Source: Dendrolimus kikuchii (lineage: Eukaryota > Arthropoda > Insecta > Lepidoptera > Lasiocampidae). Taken from it: 64,000 nt of DNA. Positions 1 to 10,700 of the stretch are shown here, piece after piece. Below the pieces are notes generated by a model. It saw nothing but the letters and a program-made list of their open reading frames with translations, was not told the DNA's origin and did no database searches. Positions within the stretch are counted from its first letter, which is position 1. Every line of letters starts with the position of its first letter. The position numbers and the translations under genes are program-made. Where the stretch lies: NCBI GenBank assembly GCA_019925095.2, contig CM034398.1, forward strand, positions 6,401,001 to 6,465,000, written 5' to 3'.

Positions 1-1600
1 ACCAGAGTAAAATTTTGAAAATTCGTTTAGGAAATTTGTCCTACTAGAAGTCGAGCTTAGGAACTCTGCATTATGTAAGTTAAATGAGGAATGTGCTGAC
101 CTTAATACCAGAGAGTATATAACTTTGGAAGGCTTCTTTGAAGCTTTGTCTAGGTAGATTGCAATTGTAACTCAAGTATGTGTTATATTTCTCTTCGGTA
201 ATGGTACTTAAATACCCGAAATCACAAAAACATTTTGTCTAAAAGGAAATTTTTGGCAGTCTGCACAATGTAGGGTTCTGTAGAGGAGGCTAACGTCGAC
301 TGTTTCAGTTATTTCGCGACGGAACCATACAAAAGCAATTGACCGAAATTACTCCATAATACAATTGTGAGGCAATGCTTCGCCGATAGCGAACTATATG
401 ATTACCCGCTTCCCGTGTGCTTCTACGAAACACGGGCCCCGATGTCGTTGGGACAGCTGTATAAGTTCACGCACCGCGAAAATCCAGGGGTCACACACCG
501 GTTTTCTTCTTTCTTTTCAATATAGCATTGCACCATCGGGAATTTGACAAGGGGTACAATAAATTCTAAAATAATATACGCAAAAAAGGGGTCTGAAATT
601 AGTTTAATGACTCTTTAAACTATAGTAATTAATAAATATAATTTATATGTTTTTTTTTACAATTTACATATACACACTCTTAACATACTTTAAAATTAAA
701 ACTAAATTATACCTACACCATGGCCTATACTAATATTATATATTTGTACAGTTTCATTAAAAAAAATTTGAATTAAATGAGTCCCAAATCACCCATTAAT
801 TAATTATTTGGTTCTTTAGATGTTATGATGTTATACATATAAAAATGTTTTGTATTACGTAAAAAGTATCCAATGTGCATTTTTAGGCAATATCAAAATA
901 TGCATAAATATTTAAGTTATAGCAGCAAAGGCGAAAGCTGGACGGACATATGTAAAACCTAAGCCAAATTGTAAGCCCATGAATAATGCTAAACAAGGGA
1001 GCCATTGTGGCAGTACAAATAACTATTGACATTTACAACATAAAATATCATATATCTCATAACCTCACATCTCAATTATTATGCAACTATTGTTAATAAA
1101 ACCAATATACATTTTTGTCTAAATCGATGATCATAATCTAGGAGGCCGCGACATCTTACGTAACACGACAAAACTTCAAATCTCGGGTGTCATAAATTAT
1201 TTAGGCAACTATTATAAAATCCTTATAAATAGTAAAATCATATTATTATAAAATAGTGCAACTCCCCTGACAGCTCACATCCTACGTACCTTCCCACGAC
1301 AAATTGAAGGAAACGCGTCCCAAATACACGGAACGAAGTTGTTACTTTGCGATTTGAAATGTCCCCTCTTCAACGAAGTGTAGCCAATTCAGTAACTACT
1401 TGTAGCAGTTTAAAGTACTTAGACAGTACTTAATAACATGACAGCACGCTAGGTTTACTCCGACAAGGTATTTCTGAGTAACTTGTTATAATATGTTAGG
1501 ACATAACAATTAATGTACTGTAATGTCTTGTATAGGAGAATAAGCAGTTTTTATTATAAGAGAAGTCAGTCAACGATGACTTAAATTATTTTTTAAATTC
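1..1600. other. AT-rich DNA, no gene seen
   Basis: No open frame of meaningful length and no repeat family shared with the rest of the window was recognised. A less AT-rich patch lies at about 290-520, but it shows no coding or structural signal I can support. Confidence 0.5.
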
Positions 1601-1674
1601 TGTGGTACTTTATGTCCTGGGAATCCCGCGGGAATTTTAAGTCGAGCGTGGACGAAGTCGCGGGCATATCTTAG
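1601..1674 (+). mobile_element. Helitron-like 3' end fragment
   Basis: The segment carries the motif series CCCGCGGGAATT, then GTGGACGAAGTCGCGGGCAT. The same words end the elements at 46021-46225 and 60597-60902, where they are followed by CTAGT. Here the final CTAGT has decayed to CTTAGT. It is a non-coding, truncated end. Confidence 0.6.
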
Positions 1675-2302
1675 TACTCTTATACAATTATTTGTAGAGT
1701 CCGCGCCCGGCGCCACAAAATAAGTCCCACAGAAGCGGCGCGACACTGCTCGCCGTACTTAATCCTGCCAGAGTAAATATTTGCTAATCTGAGTTGTTGA
1801 ATAATAAATATAAAATATTCTATAATTAAAGCTGTTTTATTTCCTCGCTAGTTTACGAACAAAGTTCTATCAAATAGTTGAAATGGCGGAGCTGCTGCTT
1901 TTGGTTCATTTATTTTTCGTGTGGGACTACTTTTATAGCCTTTATCATTACTAATACAGGGGGAAAATATATTGATGGTAGCAAATTTAACTAAAAGGAA
2001 ATTTAAGGTTTCTTTATTATTGATAGCCGAAAGTAAGTAATAGTTTTTGATTACTCTCTTGCTTAGGCCGGTCCAAACTGCAAAAGACATTCTGTATTAT
2101 TTTATTGATTGCGAAGCTGGTGGTTTATAAACACCAGGGGCGAAGTTAATTATAAGACATCTCCATTCTGTGAAGAAAGATTACCATGGTTCCATTTTTT
2201 ACATGAATCACAATTTATTCAAATTTACCTATACTAATAATATCTATATATGTATATATACAGCTTAATTTATAAAAGATAAAACTACAAATAGTAAATA
2301 GG

Positions 2303-2462
2303 TCTCAAATCACCGTCAGTTGGAAACGTTCCCAAAACGCTGGCCGCATTACCACGTTGTATGGCAACGCTTATGCGTTGCCCAAAATACAGGCCAGCGT
2401 TTTGGTTTCGTGGGACATCTATCAAACGTTTTGCATAGGTCTCGATAAAGGCGATAAGCTCC
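2303..2462 (-). mobile_element. LINE ORF C-terminal fragment with conserved stem
   Basis: On the minus strand this encodes a conserved LINE C-terminal stretch resembling AGLYFGQRISVAIQRGNAAS, also found at 20216-20480, 27140-27384 and 59378-59745. The coding stretch contains a perfect 14-bp inverted repeat (2332-2345 and 2392-2405) around a second perfect 8-bp stem (2363-2370 and 2375-2382). The rest of the LINE is absent. Confidence 0.65.
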
Positions 2463-3069
2463 ATTCTTATTATAACGTCCGAGACAGTTTCTTAATAAAT
2501 CGATATTGATTCAACCAACAAAGATTAATGCAAACTTCTTGCACTCTATTTGCCCAACAATATCAATACTTCGCGTATTTCGCGACATGCTCACCAGCGA
2601 AAAGATTCCATAAATAATAATAAGACAATACCTAGTTGCCAGCCTTTAGCAAACAAAAAGGAGTGAACAGATAGAAGGAATGGAGTTATTCGAGTTGCAT
2701 ACACGCGAACAAACATTCCTTTAATACAAACCTACTCTAATTCCAATAACTGTGGGTACTGCCAATCCAATTCAATTCCAATAAATTCACATTGGAATTC
2801 TGCGGTTGGTGTGACGTGGAAGCTCGTACTCACGTCACGTCGCTACCGAAATAGAAAGCCGACCTACGTCTTTCCTTATAAACAACGCCGTCACATGCCG
2901 CTGTTATTTTATCACCATGATTCACTTTAACACTTCCATCTTCGTGAAAATTAGTTATTTTGAATATCTAATAGTGTTGACGGTATATTTTATGTAATTC
3001 TATTTGCTGTGTTACTGATGCAAAAAACTTTTTTCATGCATGTTACCACAGGTTACCACTTATGTCCGT
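2463..3069. other. Anonymous AT-rich DNA
   Basis: I see no gene, RNA gene or shared repeat here. Short ATTCCAAT-like words recur around 2740-2800, which may be a decayed repeat. Confidence 0.4.
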
Positions 3070-3495
3070 GCTCCATCGTTTCACGCAGATGTAGCGATGG
3101 TCATTACTTATGACGCGGCAGATAACGTATAGTCTACACTAAAGTAGTTTTCTTTATTCCTTGAGTTCAGCAAACAGGCAGACAGCCAACCTGATGGAAA
3201 GCGGTTACCATCGCCTATGGATATTTGCAACACCAAAGGCGTTACAAATGCACTGCTGCTATCTCAAGGGAGATTGGAACCTGGCCACTAATGCCGGAAC
3301 ACAACTCAAGGTTGTTATGGCGGCATACTCTAGACCAGGGGTGGTAGCCGTCCAGGCGGGCAAATACCCTACCATCTGACTGTGGGTTGTTTATTCGCCT
3401 CCTACGACAAGCCGCCCGGCCGCAGCAATTAGTATTCTTTCTCCGGCAGGGATAAATAAGTTAACGCCATAAACACGCATTTGGTCACATTCACT
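3070..3495. mobile_element. MITE family 2 copy split by a family C retroposon
   Basis: The flanks 3070-3147 (TTTCACGCAGATG, GATAACGTAT, ACACTAA) and 3450-3495 (GTTAACG, ACGCATTTGGTCACA) are the two halves of the family seen whole at 28593-28786. The poly(A) retroposon at 3150-3449 lies between them, so the MITE is the older insertion. Confidence 0.55.
3150..3449 (-). mobile_element. Family C poly(A) retroposon (SINE-like)
   Basis: This is a reverse-strand copy of the roughly 300-bp element best seen at 57056-57390. The 5' end lies at the right (GGAGAAAGAATAC in element sense) and the 3' end at the left, where TGCAAATATCC and AACCGCTTTCCATCA appear in element sense. The open frame across it is not a gene; every copy carries frames broken differently. 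No clean TSD was found. Confidence 0.7.
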
Positions 3496-3499
3496 AACA

Positions 3500-4205
3500 C
3501 TGACATAGTTTTGAATGTTTGTCAAAATATAAAGAAAATATTTATAAGGAATAGAAAGATAGATCGACGTGGAAAGAAAGACATTACGTTTCTATTTTAC
3601 AGTTAGATGTTTTCTGTAGTTTTTATAGTCACATTAGGTTATTCTTTATACAGTAAAAGTTATGTTCATACCCCCCTTGGGTAATAAATGAATCGAACTA
3701 GAGAAACAAGCGTGCTACGGCATTATCCAGCGAATGCCAGAACCAACTAGTAAATAATAAAAACCAATTAGGTATATAGATATTTATTAAATTAAATAAA
3801 ATAAAATAATTAAACTATATTATATTAAAAAAATGTTTTAAAAAAAAGGATATAATAATTTGACGGGCAAAATATAATAATATTATAGACAATCGTATCT
3901 CTTCCAGGTAACCTAACATAAGTAAATACATACATGAATAAACATAGGTAATCTGGCGTTATATATGATGTACAAGATAAGATACGACATCTCATAAAAT
4001 TGATAGAAGTTTTAATTAACGATAAAAGGAAGGTAAGAAATCAAAAGACGAGTGTTAGGTGCTATGAACAATTTTCGCGCCAGTCGTATGGCTCACATAT
4101 AGCTAGGTACAAAAAATTGCCATACAAATAAATCACCACTTTTCTATAAAACTAATTACAGTAGAATCAGTTTCTAGACGTTTTTGTTTTTGTTGCAATG
4201 TTGTG
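3500..4205. other. Anonymous AT-rich DNA
   Basis: Very AT-rich sequence, especially 3770-3900, with no open frame or repeat that I can match elsewhere in the window. Confidence 0.4.
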
Positions 4206-4213
4206 TTGTAACG

Positions 4214-4488
4214 CAGTGTTCCGCAAACCTTTTGTGTTCAAGGTACATCTAGGAAAATGAACATTTTTGGAGGTACACCACAAATAAAAATATCTTTTTT
4301 TAAGTAATCAATATCAATATTTATATTTATATATTAATCAATATTTATTTATTAATCATCGAAACAATATTTATTATTAATCAACAAACCTAAAGTTTAA
4401 ATTGCAGCCTAACCTTATTTTTCCGAGGCACACCAATTAATGACCACGGTACACCAGTGGGCCGCGGTACATACTTTGCGGAACACTG
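4214..4488. mobile_element. hAT-type MITE with 8-bp TSD
   Basis: The 275-bp element has perfect 14-bp terminal inverted repeats, CAGTGTTCCGCAAA at the left and TTTGCGGAACACTG at the right. It is bordered by 8-bp flanks TTGTAACG (4206-4213) and TTCTAACG (4489-4496), differing at one base. CAGTG-type ends with an 8-bp duplication are diagnostic of the hAT superfamily. The interior is AT-rich and non-coding, so the copy is non-autonomous. Confidence 0.85.
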
Positions 4489-4496
4489 TTCTAACG

Positions 4497-5536
4497 TATT
4501 GTTACGAATTAAAGGGATATGAATTTAAAATGCTGTTGATTTTTATTATTACAAACTTTATTAGAAGAACACGCAAGTAATTCACACCACGTACTAACAC
4601 AACTAAATGCAGCAAGAGCAAACCATAAAGCCGAAAAGCGTAATAACATAAACCGCGCATTTTTTTGATATAAGATTCCCGTTCCGAATGTACACAGTAA
4701 CTCCTTGATCGCAGTTGAAACTCAATTAACTCTATCTTAAAGGGCTGACTTTATCTATTCGCAAATTATACATGAATCCCCCCAGCATTATGCAAACCAT
4801 TCATCGTAATTCTCGGAATTGTAAACTTAATCCGAAACACATTGCTCTTAAGAACTTGCAATGGAATTTCGGAAATAAAACTGTTTATGATGTATTAACA
4901 ATAGACGGCTACTTTTCAATATTTAGAAAATTAACGCGAACCAATGACAGTGAATGTAAGCCCGAGACGAAGTCGAGCGCTTACCATAGTCACGAGTTTG
5001 TAAAAACCAACTTCCGCATGTGTGTTATACAACGTTTTTCAACACATTTTTGAGAAAACAGTAGGTACAAATGGTAACGAGACAAACATAAACATCAGTC
5101 GGAAAGTCGCAACAATCTTTGCCGTTTCTAATATAAAAATGGCGCGTATTTGCAACAGGTATTCCATGCCCGAGGTGGAAATTAGAACTATATCTTTCGT
5201 CTCATTGTCTCTATAGTATTAAAGTGAGACAAATGTATTGATCAAAAGCGCTTCCAAGAGATTCGATTATTCAGCTTATTTATTCTGGTAATGTTAAAAC
5301 TCCTTGGTTTCTTATATATTCTGTTCACCTAATTACCTATTTTCCGTATGTTCCGTTGTATGGTGCGTAATTTTTAACTTTCGAACAATGTATACAGGCT
5401 TCGTAAATGCATTTTTTTGTGCAAATGTGTTGAAAAAAGTATTACAGATAATTTAAATTCCAAAAGGTAATAAAACATGTATTCACAAAAGATTTATAAG
5501 CTTATACAAATGAGCGTGGTACGTGGTAATTAGTGT
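4497..5536. other. Anonymous DNA with short open frames
   Basis: Two overlapping short frames occur at 4772-5053 and 5022-5216. Neither has a recognisable domain, compositional bias or splice context, and the region is AT-rich. I do not call them genes. A low-probability alternative is an exon of an unknown host gene. Confidence 0.4.
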
Positions 5537-5550
5537 AGTATTACTGTGTC

Positions 5551-5836
5551 ATGCTCAAGCACTGATGCGCAGGATCAGCGTGGGTGTAACTACATTCTAA
5601 GTCTCACGCTGTTCCAACCATGAGCGCGGGCACATGGGAGGAGGAAGGGGGTTTTAGTGGACTATTAGCCTATGGGCTACCTCTTTAATAGAGGTACCTT
5701 GCTCTCTACACAAACCGTCAATTCACTCTGTTATCAGTCTTCTTCTTCTTCAGTGGATAACTCTCATTGCTTAGGTCTAATCCCAGTAAAGGACCCGGTA
5801 GTGTATGAAATGCATTTCCCCTGCCTCAAAAAAAAA
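5551..5836 (+). mobile_element. Family B poly(A) retroposon (SINE-like) with 14-bp TSD
   Basis: The 286-bp insertion is bracketed by a perfect 14-bp duplication AGTATTACTGTGTC (5537-5550 and 5837-5850) and ends in a run of A, the marks of target-primed reverse transcription. Its head contains CAGCGTGGG and GTTCCAACC, loosely like pol III A and B boxes. A second copy lies reversed at 43075-43306. It has no coding capacity. SINE status is inferred from size, tail and TSD; the tRNA-like head is only suggestive. Confidence 0.8.
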
Positions 5837-5865
5837 AGTATTACTGTGTCCTGTCAGGGCCAGAG

Positions 5866-6090
5866 AAGATGCTAGTCCATGTAACCGTAGCCCTGGCATA
5901 AGGCGAAGGAAGTAACACCGAGGAGTTTTACTGGGTAACCTTGGCTGTGGTGTCGCAATCGCACTTCTAGTTTCTGGCTAGAGGTGCTGTGCACAGTGCC
6001 ACGCCGACCAAACCTAATCCCACACACCGGCCGTGACTTTCCCCCATGCGCGGCGATGGTCCTCAATCGAATTTCCCCTCGCTAAAAACA
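5866..6090 (+). repeat. GC-rich family G fragment (3' half)
   Basis: It shares ordered blocks with 63750-63980: GAAGATGCTA, CCTGGC.TAAG, AAGGAAG.AACACCGAG, a GGGTA..C stretch and a final CTCG..AAAAA. It is markedly more GC-rich than its surroundings. It is probably part of an unclassified retroelement, with no intact frame. Confidence 0.5.
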
Positions 6091-7228
6091 CATGCAAAAC
6101 ATTTCGAAGATGATTTATGTATACACTTATATAAAGGGCAATCAATGTTGTTGAGTTTTGAATTATTTGAAAAATTTAGTGAAAACAATAAAGCCATGCG
6201 TGAATATTATTCCGTCGCCGCACTAGCGCACCGACGCGACCGGGCGCCAAGATACGCATTACCGATCTAAATAAAACGCTTAACGAGGATTCTGAGAAAT
6301 GCTATTTGTACTTTCGAGCATCCCAAATAGTTTTTATAACATGTGAAAATTGTATGCGGCTTCGAAGCGCCCTTGAAATCATGCGAATTCAGGAAGTCAG
6401 ATTTTAAATTCATTTTATGTTTTATGAGTTATTTCGGAAATGAAGTTGAAGGGCTTCTTTATCTGAACAAGCTTCTGTATTATTTTAGGGCTTTGGTTTC
6501 GTAGTTATTTTGGCAAAAAGACTTGTATGGTATTTATATCGTCGGCTTCAGTGTACCTTGAGACTAAATTTTTTGGTGACGTTATTTTTTTCTACAATAT
6601 TGTGATATATGGTATGTAGGTAAATGTAATATTTAAACTTTAGTTTTTTATCGCTTGTCGCGTTATTGTTATGTAGACAATATCTAATTGTCTGATAGAA
6701 TTTGAAAAAATGAAAACAGCAATAATCGTATATAATTGAATTTACAAAGAACAAAATTGTTTTTTTTTTCATTTATTTATTGAGAACAACCAACAAGTCT
6801 TACACTAGTATATACACCTGTTTATATTATTACACTAAGTTCTTAGTCCAAGTGCAGACTTAATTATAGGTTATCATATCATGCTGAAAAAGCATAGATT
6901 TTTTTTAATTGTTATTATATGATTGATAGCACTTTATTTTCTCAAAATCTAGAAACTTTTAACGAGGCATCTCCATTGTATAAATTTCTGAACATCATCC
7001 AATTAAGAAAAAAAACAGTATTACAATAATAGTTAATTTACGAGTGGATCAAATTCTTTAGCACGAAACAAAGCTGTCGTCTGTAAACAATACGTATTGT
7101 TATTGAGTAACTTACGAAGGGAGTCTTTAAGCACCTTTTTTATTGTATATATATTTTTAAGTTTATTTAATTACTGTGAAACATATCAAATTAATATATA
7201 CAATTCCTTTAAAAATATATAAATATTA
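6091..7228. other. AT-rich DNA, possible minus-strand retroposon tail
   Basis: No gene was recognised. A T-run at about 6762-6771 followed by ATTTATTTATTG could be the poly(A) tail of a reverse-strand retroposon reaching towards 7030, but I could not match its body to any family here. Confidence 0.35.
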
Positions 7229-7230
7229 TA

Positions 7231-7288
7231 TAGGACCCAAATCGCTGTCGGTTGGGAACGTGCCCTAAACGCTGGTCGTATTCCCAAG
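7231..7288 (-). mobile_element. Short LINE C-terminal fragment
   Basis: GTCGGTTGGGAACGTGCCC followed by TAAACGCTGGTCG matches the 3' end of the fragment at 2303-2462. Only one arm of the conserved stem is kept, and an R1-like scrap joins it directly. Confidence 0.5.
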
Positions 7289-7299
7289 TCATCAAGGCC

Positions 7300-7860
7300 T
7301 GAGTCACCCCGGGAAGCAGAGTGACCCACTTCACCAACAGAGGTTAGTTCCACCGCATCCCCAAATGCTAATGGACCTCTGTGATGGAATCACGGGAGGA
7401 AATTTTGCGCAGAGCTGCGCCTCTGGACACCGGACTCGACGTCGCTACCCGTGAGTCGTATGCGCACCTCTCTCCCTTAATCGCTCGGCAGCTTCCTTGC
7501 AAGACCTTAATGCCTCGCAGAAAGCCGACGCCTCTCCCCTGTGATCTTAGCTGTGCAGCATGGCCTCGACCAAGCTACCTAGATCGATCGATCGGCTTTA
7601 CTATGTATGGCCTCGAGTTCGAACTTCTGAGGTTCCCATGCAGCGCATTCGATTAGCGTATGCTAGTGCGCCATACTCGCGGCACTGAGGGGAAGGCAGA
7701 TATTCTACAATCTGATGCAGATAGTCATCGAAGCACCCGTGGCCGGTAAGTATCTGCGTCATCCTGAAGGTCTGGGCCCCGCGTTTTCGCATGACCCATC
7801 ACAGCAGGTGTAGGCGCACGGCCTCGAATGTATCAGTGAACGCCGATGAGTTACCCCAAC
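7300..7860 (-). pseudogene. R1-clade LINE C-terminal remnant
   Basis: The minus-strand frame 7601-7792 contains MTQILTGHGCFDDYLHQI, the conserved stretch just before the cysteine-rich zinc-knuckle region at the C-terminus of R1-clade non-LTR elements. A following cysteine is visible (SPQCREYG), but the knuckle is incomplete and the frame ends soon after. The rest of the segment is GC-rich debris of the same kind. No RT core remains, so the copy is dead. Confidence 0.65.
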
Positions 7861-7879
7861 TACAGGAGAACCTTCGGGT

Positions 7880-8282
7880 CACGTGAGACTGTGTGGCATC
7901 CTAAAGACCTCTATATGGCCAAAACTCCCCATGTCATCTGCAAAAACCGATAACTAGCGTTATTCTGTATCGTTTCTATGTTAATCAATGGTAACTAATC
8001 ACAAAATAGGGTCACGTTTGAAACAACTGGCTTGCCAATTGTTTGGATGCTTATGAGTTTGAAAGCGTGTACGCAGAACACGACCGAAGCCAGGTGGGTG
8101 GTTTGACGTGTTGTAACTTATTTTGTCATTTGTCTCGAGGCGTACGTAAGTAGGTTTTTGGGAGAATCTGTCTCATCTCATGACGCAATGCGATCGTCGT
8201 CGGAATATTTATGAATGACCCTGATGCAAATGTTGCAAACAAGTTGAGTTTCTCCTTATTTGTTTATAATTTTATAAAGAAA
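7880..8282. other. Anonymous DNA
   Basis: No gene or repeat match was seen. Confidence 0.35.
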
Positions 8283-8817
8283 CTAGGAATTGCCCACGAC
8301 TTCGTCTACGCTGGACAACAATTACAGTTATTTTGCCAATAAAATTAAAGGGTATTTCCAGCAAGGCATTGTATTATTTAGTATGAAAATACATAAGTCC
8401 CGAATATGCCTGTAAAAATCCGGGATAAGCAATGTTACTAAAGACACACAAAACTGTTCTACTAAAGACGTTTAATAAATATATAAACTGTTATAGATAG
8501 CAACTCCTAAAATACGGGATTTCGAAGTTAGAATATCCCGAGAAATACAAAAGATCCGGAATAGTCAGATATGAAAAGTGTTATCTAGTTCTAAACTACG
8601 CCGTAATAAGAGTAACTTGGCCAATTTTCATGCCATTTTTAGCTGCGCGATCGAGTCTCAGCCAAAACCCAGAATTCCCAGGATAAACGGCACCACAGCA
8701 TTTAAAAAAAGAATATAAGCTATCATTCTATAATCATATCAGAATCAGCCATTTTTTATGCACCCGAACAACTTCAATTCCGGGAAAATTCTCGCAGGAT
8801 TTCCGGGATAAAAGTAT

Positions 8818-10508
8818 ACATACATACATACATAACTTCACGCCAGTTCCCTTGCGGGGTAGGCACGAACAACAGAGTGCCATTTAGGCTTATTCTTACA
8901 CACCTCACTTGCCTCTTTGACATTCATAACTCTTGTCATGCACACTCGTCTGTTCTTAAGGCTCCTGACATCACCTTCTGCTAGTACACGATCAATTTGA
9001 TCATGGAAGGTGTGTCGTGGCCTTCCACGACTTCTGCATCCATCCACTTTTGCATTGTATATCTGTTTAGTCATTCTTTCATCATGCATTCTTTCCACAT
9101 GCCCGAACCACCGGAGCATTCCTTTCCTTACCTTCACCCCGACACTCTCTTTTAGACCAACTCTCTTTCTTACTTCGGTATTACGAACGCGGTCCGCGAG
9201 CGTCACTCCGCAGATTTTGCGCAGTGCTCGCATCTCGACCGCGTTTACTCTACTTTCATGCTCTCTCTTCCATACCCAACTCTCGCATCCATACGTGAGC
9301 GTAGATACCAGCACCGCGTTGTGTACGGCGAGCTGGGCCTTCTGGCTGAGGTTCTTAGCACCTAGAAGTTTACCTAACGCTCCATTCACACTATTCCCCA
9401 AATTCACTCTTCTTTCTATATCAGCGGTGTACCTTCCATCCCTGCTAAAAGCACATCCAAGATATACAAACTCATTCACTTGTTCTAGCATAACATCATC
9501 GACCATTATCCTTGCATTCGTTCTGGTTTCTTCTCTTTCAAACATCATAACCTTTGTTTTCTTCGCATTCAAATGTAAGCCTCTCGCCTGACAGTCATCT
9601 TTCATCATTGTGACTAGTGTTTGCAATTCTGATGGCGATTCGGCTAAAAGCACGGCATCATCCGCATAAAGCAAGGTGCTTACAACTAGATCACTCATCC
9701 GCACCCCAACATCCATCAATCTTATTCTCTGGAGACAATCGTCCAGATATAGGATGAACAGCGAAGCCGACAGCACGCAGCCCTGGCGGACGCCAATATT
9801 GACGTCAAACCAGGGCGACAGGCTGCCTTCCACTCGCACGCATGCCATACAGCCCTCGTAAGTGGACTGCACAGCACGCATCAATTGGCCATTAATCCCA
9901 TATCCGGGCAATATGTCCCAGAGGTCCTTCCGCACAACCCTGTCAAATGCTTTCTCTAGATCCACAAAGCCGCAGAAAACCTTCCGGCCCATAGCCAGCT
10001 GCTTCTCTACGATATTGCGGAGAGAGAAAACTTGATCCATACATCCCCTTCCATTTCTGAAACCACCTTGTGCATCCCACAGTAATCCATCGGATACAAC
10101 TCTCATTCTCTTTTCAATAATCTTCGCATACACTTTAGATGCTGTGCTGATCAAACTGATGGCCCTGTAGCTGGCGCACTCCATACGTGACCCCTTGCCT
10201 TTATACAAGGGCACGATGACAGCGCGCCTCCAGTCCTTGGGAACCTTTCCCGTCCTCCAGCACAAGTTGCATAAGGACAGGAAAGCGTCCCGGACGCAGG
10301 TTCCACCAGATTTGATCATCTCAGCAGATACACTATCGATTCCTACTGCCTTTCCATTTTTCAGACTTCTTATCGACCATTCGATCTCTTCCAAAGTGAT
10401 CTCGGATGCTGACTCCTCGGAGTCGGTCACAGACTCAGTCGTGGTGCCAGCATCCGGGATATTATCATACATTTCTCTAAAATATTCACTCCATCGCGCT
10501 AATCGCGC
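8818..10508 (-). mobile_element. RTE-like non-LTR retrotransposon, 5' truncated
   Basis: The LINE is flanked by a perfect 9-bp duplication TAAAAGTAT (8809-8817 and 10509-10517). Its 3' end, at the left, is a (ATGT)n tail just past the stop codon; simple-repeat tails instead of poly(A) are typical of RTE elements. The endonuclease part is missing, so the 5' end was lost at insertion. Sister copies with the same 3' end lie at 46976-47373 and 58932-59126. Clade assignment comes from RT wording and tail type, not a tree. Confidence 0.85.
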
Positions 10509-10565
10509 TAAAAGTATCATATATTTAATTACATAAAATTTGCTGTCGATTAGTAAAAAAATCAC
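8838..10565 (-). CDS. Reverse transcriptase of the RTE-like LINE (partial ORF)
   Basis: The frame of 575 codons is uninterrupted. The RT core runs from about residue 65 to 360: GKAVGIDSVSAEM near 71-83, motif A FVDLEKAFD at 200-208, the GVRQG block at 258-262 and the catalytic YADD box at 300-303 (Asp302, Asp303). The maturase-like C-terminal part includes RWFGHVERM and ends in YPARELA. Residues 1-19 are not LINE protein: they are read from the flanking Helitron-like DNA, because the LINE begins at 10508 next to its TSD. The frame also lacks a natural start and the upstream endonuclease domain. RT-competent in sequence, but as a 5'-truncated insert it is unlikely to be expressed. Confidence 0.85.
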   Translation of the reverse strand: MIFLLIDSKFYVIKYMILLARLARWSEYFREMYDNIPDAGTTTESVTDSEESASEITLEEIEWSIRSLKNGKAVGIDSVSAEMIKSGGTCVRDAFLSLCNLCWRTGKVPKDWRRAVIVPLYKGKGSRMECASYRAISLISTASKVYAKIIEKRMRVVSDGLLWDAQGGFRNGRGCMDQVFSLRNIVEKQLAMGRKVFCGFVDLEKAFDRVVRKDLWDILPGYGINGQLMRAVQSTYEGCMACVRVEGSLSPWFDVNIGVRQGCVLSASLFILYLDDCLQRIRLMDVGVRMSDLVVSTLLYADDAVLLAESPSELQTLVTMMKDDCQARGLHLNAKKTKVMMFEREETRTNARIMVDDVMLEQVNEFVYLGCAFSRDGRYTADIERRVNLGNSVNGALGKLLGAKNLSQKAQLAVHNAVLVSTLTYGCESWVWKREHESRVNAVEMRALRKICGVTLADRVRNTEVRKRVGLKESVGVKVRKGMLRWFGHVERMHDERMTKQIYNAKVDGCRSRGRPRHTFHDQIDRVLAEGDVRSLKNRRVCMTRVMNVKEASEVCKNKPKWHSVVRAYPARELA

Positions 10566-10700
10566 ATAGGAATTAGATTTTTTTCAGTCTGGCCTCTTGA
10601 AATCATTCCCAGACAAATTCCCGTGGGAATCCCAGAATCGAAATCGGTCAAGTAGTTTTTACGTGAATCCCAAACAAACAGACAAGAAAACTAAAAAAAA

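Larger units (their letters stand above)
8283..10700 (-). mobile_element. Helitron-like element interrupted by an RTE LINE
   Basis: CTAGGAATTGCCCACGACTT at the left is a decayed copy of the reverse of the GACGAAGTCGCGGGCA..CTAG end. Right of the LINE, 10518-10700 (AAATTTGCTGTCGATTAGT, TCTGGCC, TTCCCGTGGGAATCCCAG) matches 13040-13260. The two halves become contiguous once the LINE and one TSD copy are removed, so this is an older element split by a younger one. Confidence 0.55.

Noticed and set aside
9010..9591. 193-codon plus-strand open frame
   Set aside because: It is antisense to the RT frame of the RTE LINE (8838-10565), and a related shadow occurs opposite the 46.9-kb copy. The minus-strand reading has RT motifs; this one has none.
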